A stretch of 64,000 nucleotides of DNA from Archegozetes longisetosus (GCA_018873245.2 JAEMBT020000001.1:2790001-2854000); one strand, 5' to 3'; positions 14,481-28,550 are shown, counted from the stretch's first letter. The notes: generated by a model from the sequence alone, not told the origin. Program-made: numbers and translations.

Positions 14481-14830
14481 CAGTTCTGGTGCAACACAAC
14501 CACATATGACAAATATCATGATTGCCTTATCATTTACCTCATGATATTATTGCAGTTAATATAAAAAGTTATTACTGTCGCTCATTGAGTAAGAGCTAAA
14601 AGGAGTCGAGTATCTAATGTAATGCATATACAGATGACTTACATAATGCTTAGGAATATGTCATGATCAGTGCTAACCAATTTGGAAACCAAAAACTATT
14701 CGACATCCCTGGAGATCCCGAGGGTTTATAGATATTATATTCAAAGTCAACCTTTTCTAGTCTTCTACAGTCAGACAGTCAGATAAAGGCAGAGTATTAT
14801 AATAATACACTTTATATCTTAGTAATCCTT

Positions 14831-15006
14831 GATAGCAACAAGATAACCGCAAATGCTATTTCAACTTCCTTCTCATTTTATGCTAAATTTAATTTTATAT
14901 TTGCTTTGATTACTACATTAAATACTCTATACGATTTCTAGTACTTTTAATTTTATGATCTAATGGGAAGCACACGATCACAATAGATTTTTTTCGGTTG
15001 CTATCA
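14831..15006. mobile_element. MITE copy 3 (GATAGCAAC family), best-preserved ends
   Basis: A 176-bp copy that begins TTGATAGCAAC (with flank) and ends GTTGCTATCAA, a perfect 11-bp terminal inverted repeat including the flanking TT/AA. The inside is AT-rich and non-coding, with the family block TTTGATTACTACATTAAATA. Size, inverted ends and copy number fit a non-autonomous DNA transposon. The superfamily cannot be assigned by eye. Confidence 0.7.
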
Positions 15007-15199
15007 ACGATGATTAAGTTTGAAAGTGTGCATCACGTTTGTACCTGTAAGATATAACAGCGTAAACAATCGATTTCTGTTAAGAATGAATTTTCTCGAT
15101 ATGCACAACATAGTATTGAATATGATATGTCATAAATATTAATCTTTATCACATATTTCCTTATTATATAATGTAAAAGAAAACTCTTAGACTTATAGT

Positions 15200-15285
15200 C
15201 CGTCAGAGCCTCACAGGCCTCGGAGCCTCATAGGTTTCAGAGCCTTACAGGCCTCAGAGCCTTACGGGCCTTCAAAGCCTTCGTT
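15200..15285. repeat. 17-bp tandem repeat, GC-richer
   Basis: Units such as AGAGCCTCACAGGCCTC and AGAGCCTTACGGGCCTT, about five copies. They are clearly more GC-rich than the surroundings. Confidence 0.7.
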
Positions 15286-16302
15286 ACAATCGGTCAGAGA
15301 ACTCGAGTTAATCTCGATATTGGTTTGACTACTATTAAAGTAATATGTATTATATCCTAGAATCTAAAAAAGCTCGAGCAAGTTCGCAGCTCTAACATAG
15401 TAACATGAAATTGATGTGATGCTAAATGTTTCAGAAGCAAATTCGTATTGACGTTACCAGTCATTGAATACAAGTGTGAGTTAGAGCCACACAAACTAAA
15501 TATGACCAAAACTCCAATCATCATTTCTAGCATAAGTAGTATTTAGTTCAATCATTTCTAGCTAATACCTTTTCTGCTCTACTGTTTACCAATTCATGAA
15601 TATAGCACTTCTTGTAGAGTAGTGCTCGATATCTGCATTACTGCTGAATGTGGGCACTACTACTGAATGTGTACATCACTATTGAATGTCTGTTAATCTA
15701 TCAAATCTGGGCTCATATTGCAAAAGAGAAACTCCTCCAGAATTATGAATTTAGTTATGTTTTTTATAGTTAGTATAGAAAACGTAACTGGATATGTTTG
15801 TTAGCAAATATGGGATTAATGCATATGATGGTAGAAACAGATAATGACAAAAAGTGTCTTTGTTTATTTATTTATATTCATATATAAAACAGTCAGTTAT
15901 GCATAGTCAACATGTTTTCACTCAGTTGACAATTCCCTACATTCTGCTTCTCACCACTCATCATAATTAAGACATAACTTAAGATATAAGTTCAAATATA
16001 TCTTAAGACATAACTTGTACGTTATATTGAGCCCTGAATTTCAATGTCAAGTCTTATGGAATATTTAAAGGCATTAGTTAGCCTGTAAAGGTTTTTTTGC
16101 TCTGTTTACTATTCATCAGGAGTTGTGATTGCGTGATTTTCAGTGATATATTTAAAACTAAAAATAAATATTATATAAAACTAAAACATGAGTGCGGCAT
16201 TTCGCTCGTTTTGCATCTTTTCAAATATGTGACTCCATTCTATGGATAAAGATTTTATCCAATATGAGCAACATTTTAAGTAATGCATCATGTGCTCTAA
16301 AT

Positions 16303-16306
<4 letters not shown>

Positions 16307-16380
<74 letters not shown>
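16307..16380. repeat. (CT)36 microsatellite
   Basis: A long pure CT run. A complementary GA run lies about 190 bp to the right (16,567-16,620), so the two could pair in a single strand. The RERERE-type open frame on the minus strand comes from this run. Confidence 0.95.
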
Positions 16381-16382
<2 letters not shown>

Positions 16383-16566
16383 CTCCCCTTCATTCGATGT
16401 GAAAACACAGCTCACTTTCCGAATACTTCAACTTAACATCTAAAGCAAATGCCAAATGCAGCCCAATTTTCGCCATCATTTTACAAATGTTAAAATTGAA
16501 CTTTTGATGAATAGAGTATTGCGCAGAAAGAAATTACTGATACTCTATTGAACTATTCAAACATCA

Positions 16567-16585
16567 AAAGAGAGTGGAGAGAGAG

Positions 16586-16620
<35 letters not shown>
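16567..16620. repeat. (GA)n microsatellite
   Basis: GA run interrupted by two GTGGA units. It is complementary to the CT run at 16.31-16.38 kb. Confidence 0.95.
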
Positions 16621-16623
<3 letters not shown>

Positions 16624-17008
16624 ACAATTCCTTATGTCTGCAAAAAACAGTAAAAGTACTACAAATCAACGATAAATTATATTTACTCATTTGATGGGCT
16701 GAACTCTTATTTATTCAATTAGTTTCGTTAATTAAAATAAAAATCAATAAAAAAGTTCGTTTTTTTTAATCAGCAGTTATATTAAAAGCAAAAATCTAAT
16801 TATACTTTGATTGGCTTCAGTTTAGTAAAGAGTCGTTAAATTTTAGTTAATTCATGGAGAATATTCTGAGGCATCGAATATTCTGGGTCTGGAATATTCT
16901 GTTGGTGGAATAATCTATTTAGAAGAATATTCTTCGCCATGTAATATATTTAACAGAATATTCTGAGATAACAGAAGAATCGCTGCGCTAATGAAGACAA
17001 AGACTCAC

Positions 17009-17416
<408 letters not shown>

Positions 17417-17591
17417 TTATGACTATTACTTTTGTATTCTTATGATATTCTTATGGCTATTACTTCTGTATTCTTATGATATTCTTATAACTATTACTTT
17501 TGAAGATCCGATTTATTCGCTTTTTTAACACACATTTATTATAATAGTTATAATTATCTTAATTTCAATAATCTTCTTATTCATAGAGCTC

Positions 17592-18203
17592 TTACTTGAA
17601 TATTAACCAACCATCAAATACGTCTGCATAATTAGGCATCAATTCGATTGTTTTGCGAATTAGCTGATTCTCACAGATAATAATTTTTGCATTGATTAGT
17701 ATTATATTAAAGTTAACCTCTAATTGTTTTAATGATTCTACTGATGATAATTGTAATGATGACAACTGTGAACAATCTGAATAATCTGAAATATCGTGCG
17801 AACTATTTGAACAATCTGAATAATCGTGCTCACAATCAGAATAATCAGAATAATCGTGTGAATAATCAGAAGAATCGTATGAATGAGTTGGACGGAAATG
17901 CGAAATAACAACACTAACTAATGGTGTAATCAATGAGAATAAGAACTTTAGACAACTTGTTGCTCTTTCAATTTGAACACATCTATTTTTGCAAATATCA
18001 CTACCACTATAATTATTAATTATGTTCTGACCAATACTTCGATCAACACTGATCCCAATAGAAAATTTCGATTTATTATTATTAATATTAATATTATTAT
18101 TATTATCAATACTTATCTTCTTCTGATTGATCTCACTCTTTATCGCACTTATCTTCTCATCAAAGTTGTCTTCTGATGCATCAGAGAAAAAGTTTAGATC
18201 CAT
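17592..18203 (-). CDS. possible orphan ORF, 203 aa, Asp/Tyr/Ser-repeat
   Basis: An ATG-started open frame on the same strand as the TASK channel and about 220 bp upstream of its start codon. Residues about 30-45 are Asn-rich. A hydrophobic stretch lies near residues 84-101 (CLKFLFSLITPLVSVVI). Residues about 108-150 are a degenerate repeat of DYSDYSDCEHD type. No family is recognised. It could be a fast-evolving gene, an upstream ORF in the channel's leader, or a chance frame through an (ATT/AATAATC)-rich repeat. The repeat origin of both low-complexity parts argues for caution. Confidence 0.3.
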   Translation of the reverse strand: MDLNFFSDASEDNFDEKISAIKSEINQKKISIDNNNNININNNKSKFSIGISVDRSIGQNIINNYSGSDICKNRCVQIERATSCLKFLFSLITPLVSVVISHFRPTHSYDSSDYSHDYSDYSDCEHDYSDCSNSSHDISDYSDCSQLSSLQLSSVESLKQLEVNFNIILINAKIIICENQLIRKTIELMPNYADVFDGWLIFK

Positions 18204-18599
18204 TGTAGAGATAGAGAAACACTATAATTTGAAATATCATTTACAACTATATCGGTGTGACGATCGAGAATATGTGTAGGCACGACAACCGCTACAACCT
18301 GCAGATCCTAACGATTTCTTCCCCCCCGACGGTCTCGATTGACCACCTATCTTATTATTATTATTACACTTTTGATGAGCTGTTCATTACTTATTTTTCT
18401 ATTACTTTTCAATTTCTATCAGGCTCTTATCTAAATCACACTTTAATACCATTGAGCAAAACATACATAAGACTACAGGTTTACACTATAAAATACGTTA
18501 GAATCAAATTTATAAATGTTTAGATTGTTTATAATAATAATAATAATAATAATAATAGACGTAAAAAGTTATATAAGACAAGAGACGAACAAATACTAT

Positions 18600-18840
18600 G
18601 CATTAAACGAGTCGTACGACGATAGAGCGACTCTCCCTCTCAAAGAATCGGTCTGAAAAGGGTCTCAGAATCGGTCTCAGAATCTCTCTCCAGTTGTGTA
18701 GTGTGTGGGAATGGTTGAGATTGTGTTGAGTTGAGAGTGTCTGCTGCGTTCACTTCTGCGTCAGGCTGGTCTCTATATATGTGGCAGTTTAACGCATGAG
18801 TTTGCCAGGTCTTAAACAGGATAACTGACACAACTGACAT
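18600..18840. promoter_or_regulatory. GC-richer patch upstream of TASK channel, possible promoter/5'UTR
   Basis: A patch of GC-rich sequence for this window, with repeated CAGAATCGGTCT units and several ACGAC/CGTACG words, lies 1.2-1.5 kb upstream of the channel start on the minus strand. No clear TATA box or initiator was seen. The assignment rests only on composition and position. Confidence 0.2.
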
Positions 18841-19107
18841 GGTTGTATATATTGACTATTTGTCTATATAGTGTTATATATAGTGTATATTGTTTATATT
18901 TGATAAAAACGGCCCAATATATTAAAATGACACATATTATCGACTGGTTGTGTTATTTCGATTTGACACTCAAATTTATAAGAGCTGTAAATGTATTAGT
19001 AATATTTAGTGATCAAGATTATAGCCGATAGCTATAACAAAGCAACGCCTAAACTTCATATGGCCAACTACTATAACACTATCTTGACTAGCATTTCAAT
19101 ATATCCA

Positions 19108-19290
19108 ATGCACATTTAGCTAACATTTAGCTAACATTCAGCTAACATTCAGCTAACATTCAGCTAACATTCAGCTAACATTCAGCTAACTTGCATTGAG
19201 CTAACACTCAGCCAACATTCAGCTAACATCTAGCTCAGGCTGAGCTAACTTTTAACTCACATTTTAGCTTATATTTTAGCTGCATTTTAG
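19108..19290. repeat. 11-bp tandem repeat
   Basis: More than ten copies of ATTCAGCTAAC, decaying at the right into TTTTAGCTTACA-like units. Confidence 0.85.
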
Positions 19291-21904
19291 CTTACATTTC
19301 ATTCTCCATTTTCATAATACTTCTACTAAATTACACAATTCCCATATGACTTTGCCCACATTATGTCTGTTCATCACTTTTATGTTAGGTCTCTACCAAA
19401 GATTCAAATTTTTTTCTCTATCATTGTTTGTTTCGATAGTAACATTGGTGAAATAATATAAACTCAAATCTTTGATTCTAAGCTATTCAAATCCGAGATC
19501 GTCAATAATAGAGTTTTTAAAGATTTTTCTTATATTTCTTATTCGCATGTATTGCTTTGAGCTCTTGTTCAATACAATCAACAGAATTCTAACAGAACTC
19601 TAGCAGAATAGTTAGAAAAGAGCAAATGAATGAATATTAATGTTGAGGCCATACAATAGACCTGTTAATCGATGCAATAAATCCATAAAATGAATATTCG
19701 CTAAAACCTAATTCAAATTATTAATCATGTTTTGCGTTGTAGATTATTTTAGGTTATTCTTTCAATTTAATTCTTGTCTAATTCTTTAGATATATTTTGT
19801 ATAGAATTAACAGATAAACAGATCAATAGTTTTGTTATTTAAGAATTAAAATAAAATTAATGTTAAGCTCATTAAAAATGCAATTTTAGTGCAAAACTAT
19901 AATTAATCAAAATGACTGTTGAAGACTAAGAAAATATTAGAGAAATTGGAACGAATTTAAACCAACAGTAAGTAGTATTGAATAACTTATATAAGAAAAA
20001 TGCTCGTTTACGCTAATAGTCAGATCAAAGAAAAGTTAATTTGAGCAAAAACGCTCTGTTATGGTAGAATAAATGTTCAACTATTATAATGTAGTTTAGG
20101 GTGAGTTAGTTTTTTTCAATTATACAATACAAGTCTAGAATTTAGTCAATTTGTATAGTATTTGTATAGTATTTGTGTAGTGTTGTGTAGTGTTGTTTAG
20201 TGTTGTTTCTTAATAAAAAATCAACTATATAAAAAAAACGTTAATACAAAACACCAATAGAATTGAATAATCAAAATAAGACTGACTAATCAAGTTGAAC
20301 TTAACAGTCACAACTGATTAAAAGACTAGAGTTACAGTAGAAGTCAATTGATTTCATTCTATCTAATTGGCATTAGTTGAGGTGCGATTCATTTCTTATG
20401 AGAATGGTAGTCAAGATTTCTTATAAGAATGTTAGTTACAAGTGTTGTATAAATGTTACCAAAGTCTGTTATATGATTCTTATAAGATTCCTATAAGATT
20501 CCTATAAGATTCTTATATGAACATTACTAAAGATTCTTATTCAACACTGTTAGTCAAGACCGTTATTCAAGACTGTTATTGAAGACCAAACTGAATGCTT
20601 ATTCTTTTAATACAGACACTGGTCTCACCTGTTAACTTGACTCACCAATAGTTTAACCAATAGCTCGACTCACTAAGAGCTTGACCAATAGCTTGACCAA
20701 GAGCTTGATTGTGATCTATCGATCAATTGCTTAGTATAGCTTCTGATGAAGTGAGTTTATTAACTTTGTGTTGTTGCTATATTTAATTAATATAACTTGT
20801 ATTATTATGTTCTCATTTATGTATTAGAATATCGTTTATTTTCTTAATAGATTATTATATGAATTTTGTTTTTGCAAAACTATATTATACATCAATAAAT
20901 AGTTTGATATATCAATAAGTTTATGCTAATTATAACTTTCTAACAGTTTATATATTTACTGCTCTTATTATAGGAATATTGATTTTTCATTCATTTTATG
21001 CTAACTAAAATCACTCAACTTTCTCACGAATTAATTCTGAAAATTGAAATATTGTTGAAATAAAAGCCAAATGACATTAAGTCGAAATGGTCGAAACAAA
21101 CTTGAAAAATCACAAACAACATAATTGATGTTTCAAATTCTTATTGTCCAAATCAATTGAGACAAAAGTAAGAATCGATAAGAATCGATAAGAATTGATT
21201 TTTTGAAACGTTCCTATTCTGAAAACTATCCTCAAAACTACTATTAAGGACATGAATTTCAATAATCGTTAAGTTTCGAGTAAGTAATAACAATTTAGAG
21301 ATAATGTCCCATTGATTAGAAGTAACGTTATTCATTTATAAGAGTTTGCTATTCAGCTCTGTTCAGTTCTTCTCTTCAGTTCTTCTTCTGTTCAGTTCTT
21401 CTCTTCAACTCTTATTGTGGGTTCCATTCAGATGTTCATCGATTCTTTGATTCTGTTTTTGAGCTTACCTGTTGTTGACATTGTTCAAGCAAATAACAGG
21501 TTTAACATCCATCTAGTTTTTAGTTGAAAATAATAATTATTCATTTGATAGATATTTTCTATTAAACCTTTTGTTTGGCTTCATTCACGTTTGAAGTATA
21601 TGCTCAAAATGAAAATTTATTAAACAAGTTTTGTTTGTTTCTCACTTTACTACCAAATGATTATTTCTTATGGAATGGAGAGCAAGTCAAATCAAACCCA
21701 TTATTTGCTACTATTGGTCAATAAGAGTTGAAAGAGTTGAATCAATTGATAGAATCGAAACAATTATGCGCATTACTGGAAAGATAGAAGTCTAGTGAAA
21801 ATGTGTGGACACATAAACAGGAGCTGATTGTTGAGCAGTATTTATCATACTAGTTCTGCTGGAACTGATAGTATTGCTTCATTAACTTTTATATTAACCA
21901 TTTT

Positions 21905-21990
21905 ACTCTAAAATTCTTTTCTAATATTCTTTTCTAAAATTCTTTTCTAATATTCTTTTCTAATATTCTTTTTCAATATTCTTTTCTAAA
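21905..21990. repeat. 13-15-bp tandem repeat
   Basis: About six units of TATTCTTTTCTAA and AAATTCTTTTCTAA. Confidence 0.75.
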
Positions 21991-24424
21991 TTTCTATTAC
22001 TTTCGAATCAATACCTTTATTTTATTGCTATTTATTTTTGAAAAATTTTCTTTCCCAATATTGCTTTGATTCTGATTCATTTTTCTTATCTAAAAACAAA
22101 TAAGTCTATGGATTGAGGAGAGAGAGAGAGGGAGAGAGAAGCGAAAGTGATTTTGCATTAGAATGTGATTTTGCGCCCGTAATGACACTCTCATTGCAAT
22201 GCTTATCAAATTTGACGAAAGATCGTTGGAGAGTAGGAAAGCAAAGGAAGAAGAGATGATAATCTTATACTGATCTTCTCCAATACAGAGTTACTAACGT
22301 TAGCAAATATTCTGTCAGTATCTCTATCTCTACTGCACTTGAAAATGCATGAAAGGATTCTTTACTCGTGTAATACTATATGAAGAGTGTTAAGATAGAA
22401 ACAAAACTAAGAACTGATAATCGAAAGTATATCAACCTTTTCTCTTTGTCTACTATCTATCTAGATTTTGCTTGGTCTTCATTAGTTCATTGAATGCAAT
22501 TGTATTTGAAAGTTGGGTATTGTGAAAGTTAGATAACTTGAAAGTTGGGTACTCTGAATGTTAGATACTCTGAACGTTAGGTACTCTGAATGTTCGATAT
22601 TATGATAGCTCATACTTTAAAATTTGAACTTATTCTTCTGTTGCTAGCTAAGTCTTATATATTATTTTATATAAAAGCATTGAGTTCTTTATTGGAGATC
22701 TATTATTATTACAAATGCAGTTCATTTTTCTTTTTTTCTACAATTGATAGAATGAAGTATAGCTGTGAGCGCAAACCATAAAATGTTATTCATTTAAACC
22801 ACATTTCATTCTATAACAGGTGTATGTTGACGATCATAATTCTAAATAATCACTTCTTATACTTGTTATACTTCTTATATGTCTCTTCCATCAATTATAT
22901 TAGTTTTTAATTCTAATTTTATTCTTTTGTATCATCACATTTATAGAGTCTACAAATCAAAACAATTCGGTTCAGTTCATCTCCTTCCGGGATTTAATCT
23001 TTACATATCATTTATTGATTAACAGTACTAACTATACGCTCTCTCTCCCCTCTCTCACTCTCACTCTCACTCTCCCTCTCTCACTCTCTCTCCCTCTCTC
23101 CCCCTCTCTCTACACCTCTACTCATTTTTGCCATCTCTCTCCTACTTTCCTATCCTTGGATAGGCATTATCTGAGCAATACTAGTATAAATGCTTATTCC
23201 AAGTTCACGTTTTCAAATCGAAGACAAGACTCACTAGAAGGCAACGACTCGTCTCACACATACAAACACACACTCGCTGGTTCACTCTCTCGCTCTCTCG
23301 CTCTCTCCGGTCTGACATTCAGTTAGAAATGACGTCAATTGGTATCTATGGTGACCCAATTGGTGCTGTGAACAGGAGTATAGTATCTAATTGAGGTCCT
23401 ATCGTATAAACTGGTATAAAAGATGAAAACAGCATCAACTATGGCACAGACATTGCTTCCGCTAGTATTATATACCGCCTTCTCTACTTTCACTTTTTTT
23501 TCCAACAACCACTCAATAACTTTTATTTCATGCCAGTCAAAAGTTGCAACAAATCATCATTTGATTGTTTGTATGAATTGTTTGAATAATAAGAAATTGA
23601 AGAATGAGAATAAAGAGAATAAGAATGAGAAGAAGTGGAAGAATAAGAATAAGAATAAGAACAAGAATAAGAGGAGAAGTATATGTTAGCAGAAGTATAT
23701 GTAGAATTAGTAGTAATATAAGAATAAAAAATCATTTCTAAACTAGTAGAATGCATTAGTAAATTGCATTTTTATTTCCATCTCCATTTACTCCCATTTA
23801 CACTTAATTTGTGGCCCTCATTAGATTAGATTGAAATTTGGGCCAACAATTGCAATATCCATGTAATCACTACTTCTCTTTCTCTATTATGGGATCAGTT
23901 CGAAACAATTTAGCTTATTTTAGGTTATTTTAACTCATTTTAACTCATTTTAACTCATCTTGCATACATCTCTTTCTTCCTAATAATTGTGTTTACAGTG
24001 ACCATCTAAAATTAACATATATTTCCTGATAAATCAACATTTCATTTCACTCTTATTTATGTCTTTCCAATCATTCTCATGCTGATTATTAGATTGTGTG
24101 TGTGTGTGTGTATGTGTGTGAGGGAAGAGACTCTTCCCTCATTGGTTTGTCTTATTTTATCATTTCTCGAGGATTTAATGGCAAAAATGAAACGATTTGA
24201 TAAAGAAGGGAATCATATTGTGGCACAAAAGCCACAACAAAAGAACCGCAGAGAAAAACATTTGGAAATATAAAGCTAGCATTGGAAGGGCTTCTTTAGT
24301 TGTACACTAATGTTACGAAATGCTCTAGTCAAATTGTAACGTGTATATGGGCTCATTATTAATGAACATTCGTTATCCGAAGAGGTATAGTTCACTATAC
24401 ATGCTCAACATTATGCATAGCCCT

Positions 24425-24505
24425 AAACAGCCCCTCATTGCCCCTCACTGCCCTCCATTGCCCCTCACTGCCCTTCATAGCCCCTCTGCTCTTCACTGCC
24501 CCCGA
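24425..24505. repeat. 10-11-bp GC-rich tandem repeat
   Basis: Units such as GCCCCTCACT and GCCCCTCATT, about eight copies. They stand out by C content. Confidence 0.7.
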
Positions 24506-26214
24506 CAAACTTATTGACTGCTGTTTGCCTTTCTCTGACTTTTTCATATTTACTCATTTATTCTCTATTCCTCTGTTTTGCACTGGACCTTAACGTATTT
24601 GCAATTACTATACCTTTAATTGCTAAACATAACTAATGTGAAAATGTTCAATTTAAGTCACTATCTATTTCATTGAGTTGAGTTGAATCGGAAAATGACA
24701 CTATTTGAATTGAGTGCCAGATCAAATATTTTGAGACGGTTTTTAAGTGCGAAAATATATCAAAATTGAGAGAGAATTGAGAGAGAAATAAAGAGAAAAG
24801 TAGATCATAAGCTAATGTATTATTTTTAAAGAGGTTGTACGTAATAATGAATGCGTGCAAAACATAACAAATAAGAGTTAGTAATTGGATAAAAATAGAA
24901 ACTTAGTTTCAATAGTAATAATAAATAGTACATTATGAGTGATTATTAAGTGAAATATCCATTACTGTTTTGATCAGAATGACAGATTCTTAATGGCCTG
25001 TTGCCTACTATGCATATTATCTATTGTTTTCTTTTAAATAACACCTTGCTCAAACTCTAAATCATTATTTTCCTTTAGATGTTTAGTTGAATAACATTCT
25101 TAAATAATACCAACTCTTCATCAGACTTATTAATATCGTTACTGTTAAGTAGAAGTGGAAGAGCTAGAACTGGAACTGGAACTAGAACTAGAATCAGAAT
25201 CAAAACCAGAACTTATTGTACATGTTGTTTGAGCTACTGACAACTGGGCATTTACTACACATATGTGGCTTATGTGCTGTAAAATATTGAAACGTGTCTT
25301 ACTGTTCACATAAGAAATCACTGATATATAAGAAATGAAAATAATTCCCAGAGCAACACAACTTGCAAAAACTCAATTCAAAGTAAATTATGTTTTTCTT
25401 TTTTCATTCTCGATGCGGTAAATTCTTGTTAGTCGACTCTCAATTCCCTATACAGTCCTTCTGACCAAATCTATTGTCTTTGTATTGACTTTAGAGCAAC
25501 TAAATTGTTAGTCTTTTCCAAGTAGGAGTCATTGACAGCAATCTCATAATTCTATATGAAATTCAGTACTAAATTCTGTATGAAATTGTGCACAAAGCTG
25601 CACAAAATTCTGCATAAAATTCTGCACAAAACTGCACAAAATTGTACACCAAACTCAGTACGAAATTCAGATAATCAAATGGAAATAAGTTAAAACATTT
25701 TCTAAGTCATACATTTCTAGTAAGTATTGATAAGAGAAATAAGTAGGTGTTAGATATGGTGTTGAAAGGCATAAGAGATCGATTTGTTTTTTGAGGTCGA
25801 AATGGAAATATGCGGGAGAAGATTAGTGGCAGTGGTGCGAATTATGAAGTGGTAGGCAAGTTTGCGCATATATGACACATTCACTGTTAACCATTGTGTA
25901 AGGCTTAGTTGAGCTGAGACTAAAAATAGCATCTTGCTAACTTTACTCCAAACACTGAATTTAGGCCACATTTATTTATAGCTTTACTCTATATACCATT
26001 ACTATGATAACACCACTTTTTACCAACATTTCTCTTCGTATTTTTAGCTCTTTATTGATTCCTCTTCTTCTGCTTACTAATATTCATTTGACTCCTAGCT
26101 CATTAAGTTTATTGGCATACATTGCAAAATACACCTAATTGCATTAAATTACAAAATCCTTTTATTATATTCACTACATCAATGGTCTCCTTGTTTGATC
26201 ATTGACCTATTCTG

Positions 26215-26335
26215 CAGAGTAGCTGAATATTTTGCAGGACTAAACATTTTGCAGAGCTGAATATTTTGCAGGGCTGAATATTCTGCAGAGGAGCTGAATG
26301 TTCTGCAGGGCTGAATATCCTGCAGGGGACTGAAC
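26215..26335. repeat. minisatellite, unit about 19-20 bp
   Basis: Units of CTGAATATTTTGCAGGG type, about six copies, each with a TGCAG core. The minus-strand open frames across it are periodic and not believed. Confidence 0.7.
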
Positions 26336-28439
26336 TTGCATGAATTTCTAGAATTTCGAGAATAATTACTTTCGTGCAGTTGTATGTAAATACTTGCAAT
26401 GTTTTGTTCAAGATAGTGATTGTCTATCAAAAGAATCCAACTTATAAAACAGCATTATCATAAATTGTGAATTGACAAATTGAGAAATGGATAAGCATTA
26501 AGATTGGCAAGATATCAGAAAAAAAATTCCAATTCAATAAATGTCAAGTTGCGTGTAACAGATTTGCAATTAAATTAGCCGCTCTTAAGGGGCGACCCTT
26601 AGGCTTAATATTAGATTTGAATTGAAAGGTCAGAATGGAATGAATGAGCTATTATTAGGAGACTAATAATGTATAAAAATTATAAGACTTATAAAATTAT
26701 AAGACTAACAATAGATAATAATTACAAGTCTTGCAAGACTTACAATAGATAAAGAAGTCGTATATATGGTTTACTTGTTTTATGATTATGTGGTTCGTGT
26801 CGTGCTTAGTTAGATATCGTGTTCATGTGACCAATCGTATCATTGTTTGATGGCTGGGATGCTCTACATATACATAGATCTATGTCATAACTGATGTTTG
26901 ATGTATTACACAATCTATTTACTAGATATATATATGACTTTATAGTATGTTTTGTTCCTTTTTATTCGAATAATATACGATATTCTTATAGCTTATACTA
27001 CAGAATACAATATTCTTATAGCTCATGCTACAGAATATACAATATTACTTATAGCTTATACTACAGAATTACACAGAATTACACAGAATGTTCTCTATAT
27101 TTAATCTAAAGGTGGTTTAACTTATGTCAGTCATGCCTGTTATTATGTACCGAACTTATTATTTAATAATGTCGATCACTTGTCATAATACTTGATAGTT
27201 TAGAACTAACGCATTCAGAAATAAACATGACATAATAGATCATCTGATTATTGTCTAACATGTTATACTTTTTAAGACTTTCCTTTTGTTTCAATTAATA
27301 GTTGACAGATGCATGCCTTTATGTTATAAATATTCAAATAATTGAATTTTATATTATTGATTATTATTTACATGTTCAATTTTAATTATCATTAATATAA
27401 TCTTCTAAACAAAAATCTTCAGAATCTTCAGAATCTTCAGAATCTCCAGAATCTTCAGAATCTCCAAAATTTTCATACTTTTCCCTATAAGTTAACAACT
27501 AAATAATAATAACTGACTTACACGAGAATGATCTAACCTAATAGCTAAGCAAACTTAATTATCACATCTAATTTGGAATGTTAATCATTGAGAAGTGAAA
27601 CCTACTAAGAGAACTATATCAAAGGTAACAATCGTTTGTTGTGTTGTATTGGAATACTTATTTCATTTATGGATGTATATCGTGACTCATGTTTTATATT
27701 AGAATTAAATTAAGTTTTATAGTTATGTCTAATATCGATTTCGTTTCTCAAATCTTTTAGAATATCTGATACTTAACTTAACTTAACTTAACTTAACTTA
27801 ACTTTTGTAATCAAATTTCTATATCATATATACAGACTTCATCAACTATGTTTACATTTGAACAAATAATTCTATTTTATTGATAACTTAATCTATGCTA
27901 TATGTTCTCTACTTTAGGTCATATTAGTTTCAGTGAAAATTTGGATATTTGTTTGAAATTTTCAAATATTCATTTCAATTTGATAATTGATTTGAAAAAT
28001 TGATTTGAGTTTGAAATATTGATTTGAATTTGAAAAATTGATCTGGTCAAAACTCAAAAAACATTACCTTGGCAACAAAATGAACAGTTGGACATTTGAA
28101 AGAGAGAATAGTATTTAAACTTAAATGTGATAAGAATGTAATGATAGAAGGAGATAAGAGCTATTGATATAAGATTTAGACTGTTATTTTTATAATGTTC
28201 TCAAGTATTTCCATTAGACAAAATTCCAGATTTATTTTCAAATACTTCTTCCATGGAGAGAGTGAGCTCTGTGTTGAGTCATTGCAGTCGTCACAACGCG
28301 TTTTACGCGTTTTTTTATTGTATTATTACTTTCGATCTCATCCTTTTAAGTGCAGCAGCTTTAGCTAATAATTTGTAAATCAAAATCTATTGTAAATACC
28401 GTTCTCATACTATAGTATGTTTTATAGATTTTAGAATAA

Positions 28440-28550
28440 GTCATATAACCTAAAAGAGTGACATAACCTAAAAAAGTTTGATATAACCTAAAAAAGTTTG
28501 ATATAACCTAAAAAGTGATGTAACCCAAAAAAAAGTGATATAACCTAAAA
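28440..28550. repeat. minisatellite, unit about 17-18 bp
   Basis: Units of ATAACCTAAAAAAGTTTG type, about six copies with small length changes in the A-tract. Confidence 0.75.

Larger units (their letters stand above)
1..16980. other. gene-poor repeat-rich region, possible intron of the TASK channel gene
   Basis: No exon with family resemblance could be found on either strand in this stretch; the open frames are short, low in complexity or run through tandem repeats. It holds (GA)n/(TC)n microsatellites, many minisatellites, three copies of a MITE family and relics of pogo-like ends (CAGTCAACTC type) near 4.49-4.68 kb and 7.3-7.4 kb. Because the TASK channel at 17.0-17.4 kb is on the minus strand and its remaining exons are not seen, all of this could be one intron of that gene. 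That is inference; the gene may instead be truncated. Confidence 0.4.

Noticed and set aside
16181..16408. ORF with an RERERE tract
   Set aside because: Translation of the (CT)n microsatellite on the minus strand.
23015..23326. 103-aa plus-strand ORF rich in Leu/Ser/Pro/Thr
   Set aside because: Runs through CT-rich simple sequence; no other coding features.
24079..24273. 64-aa ORF ending in a basic, polar tail
   Set aside because: The first part is a (GT)n microsatellite; the end looks mildly coding but there is no exon partner or family match.
26179..26430. Two overlapping minus-strand ORFs with QNIQ/AEYS periodicity
   Set aside because: Both arise from the TGCAG minisatellite, and two frames are open at once.
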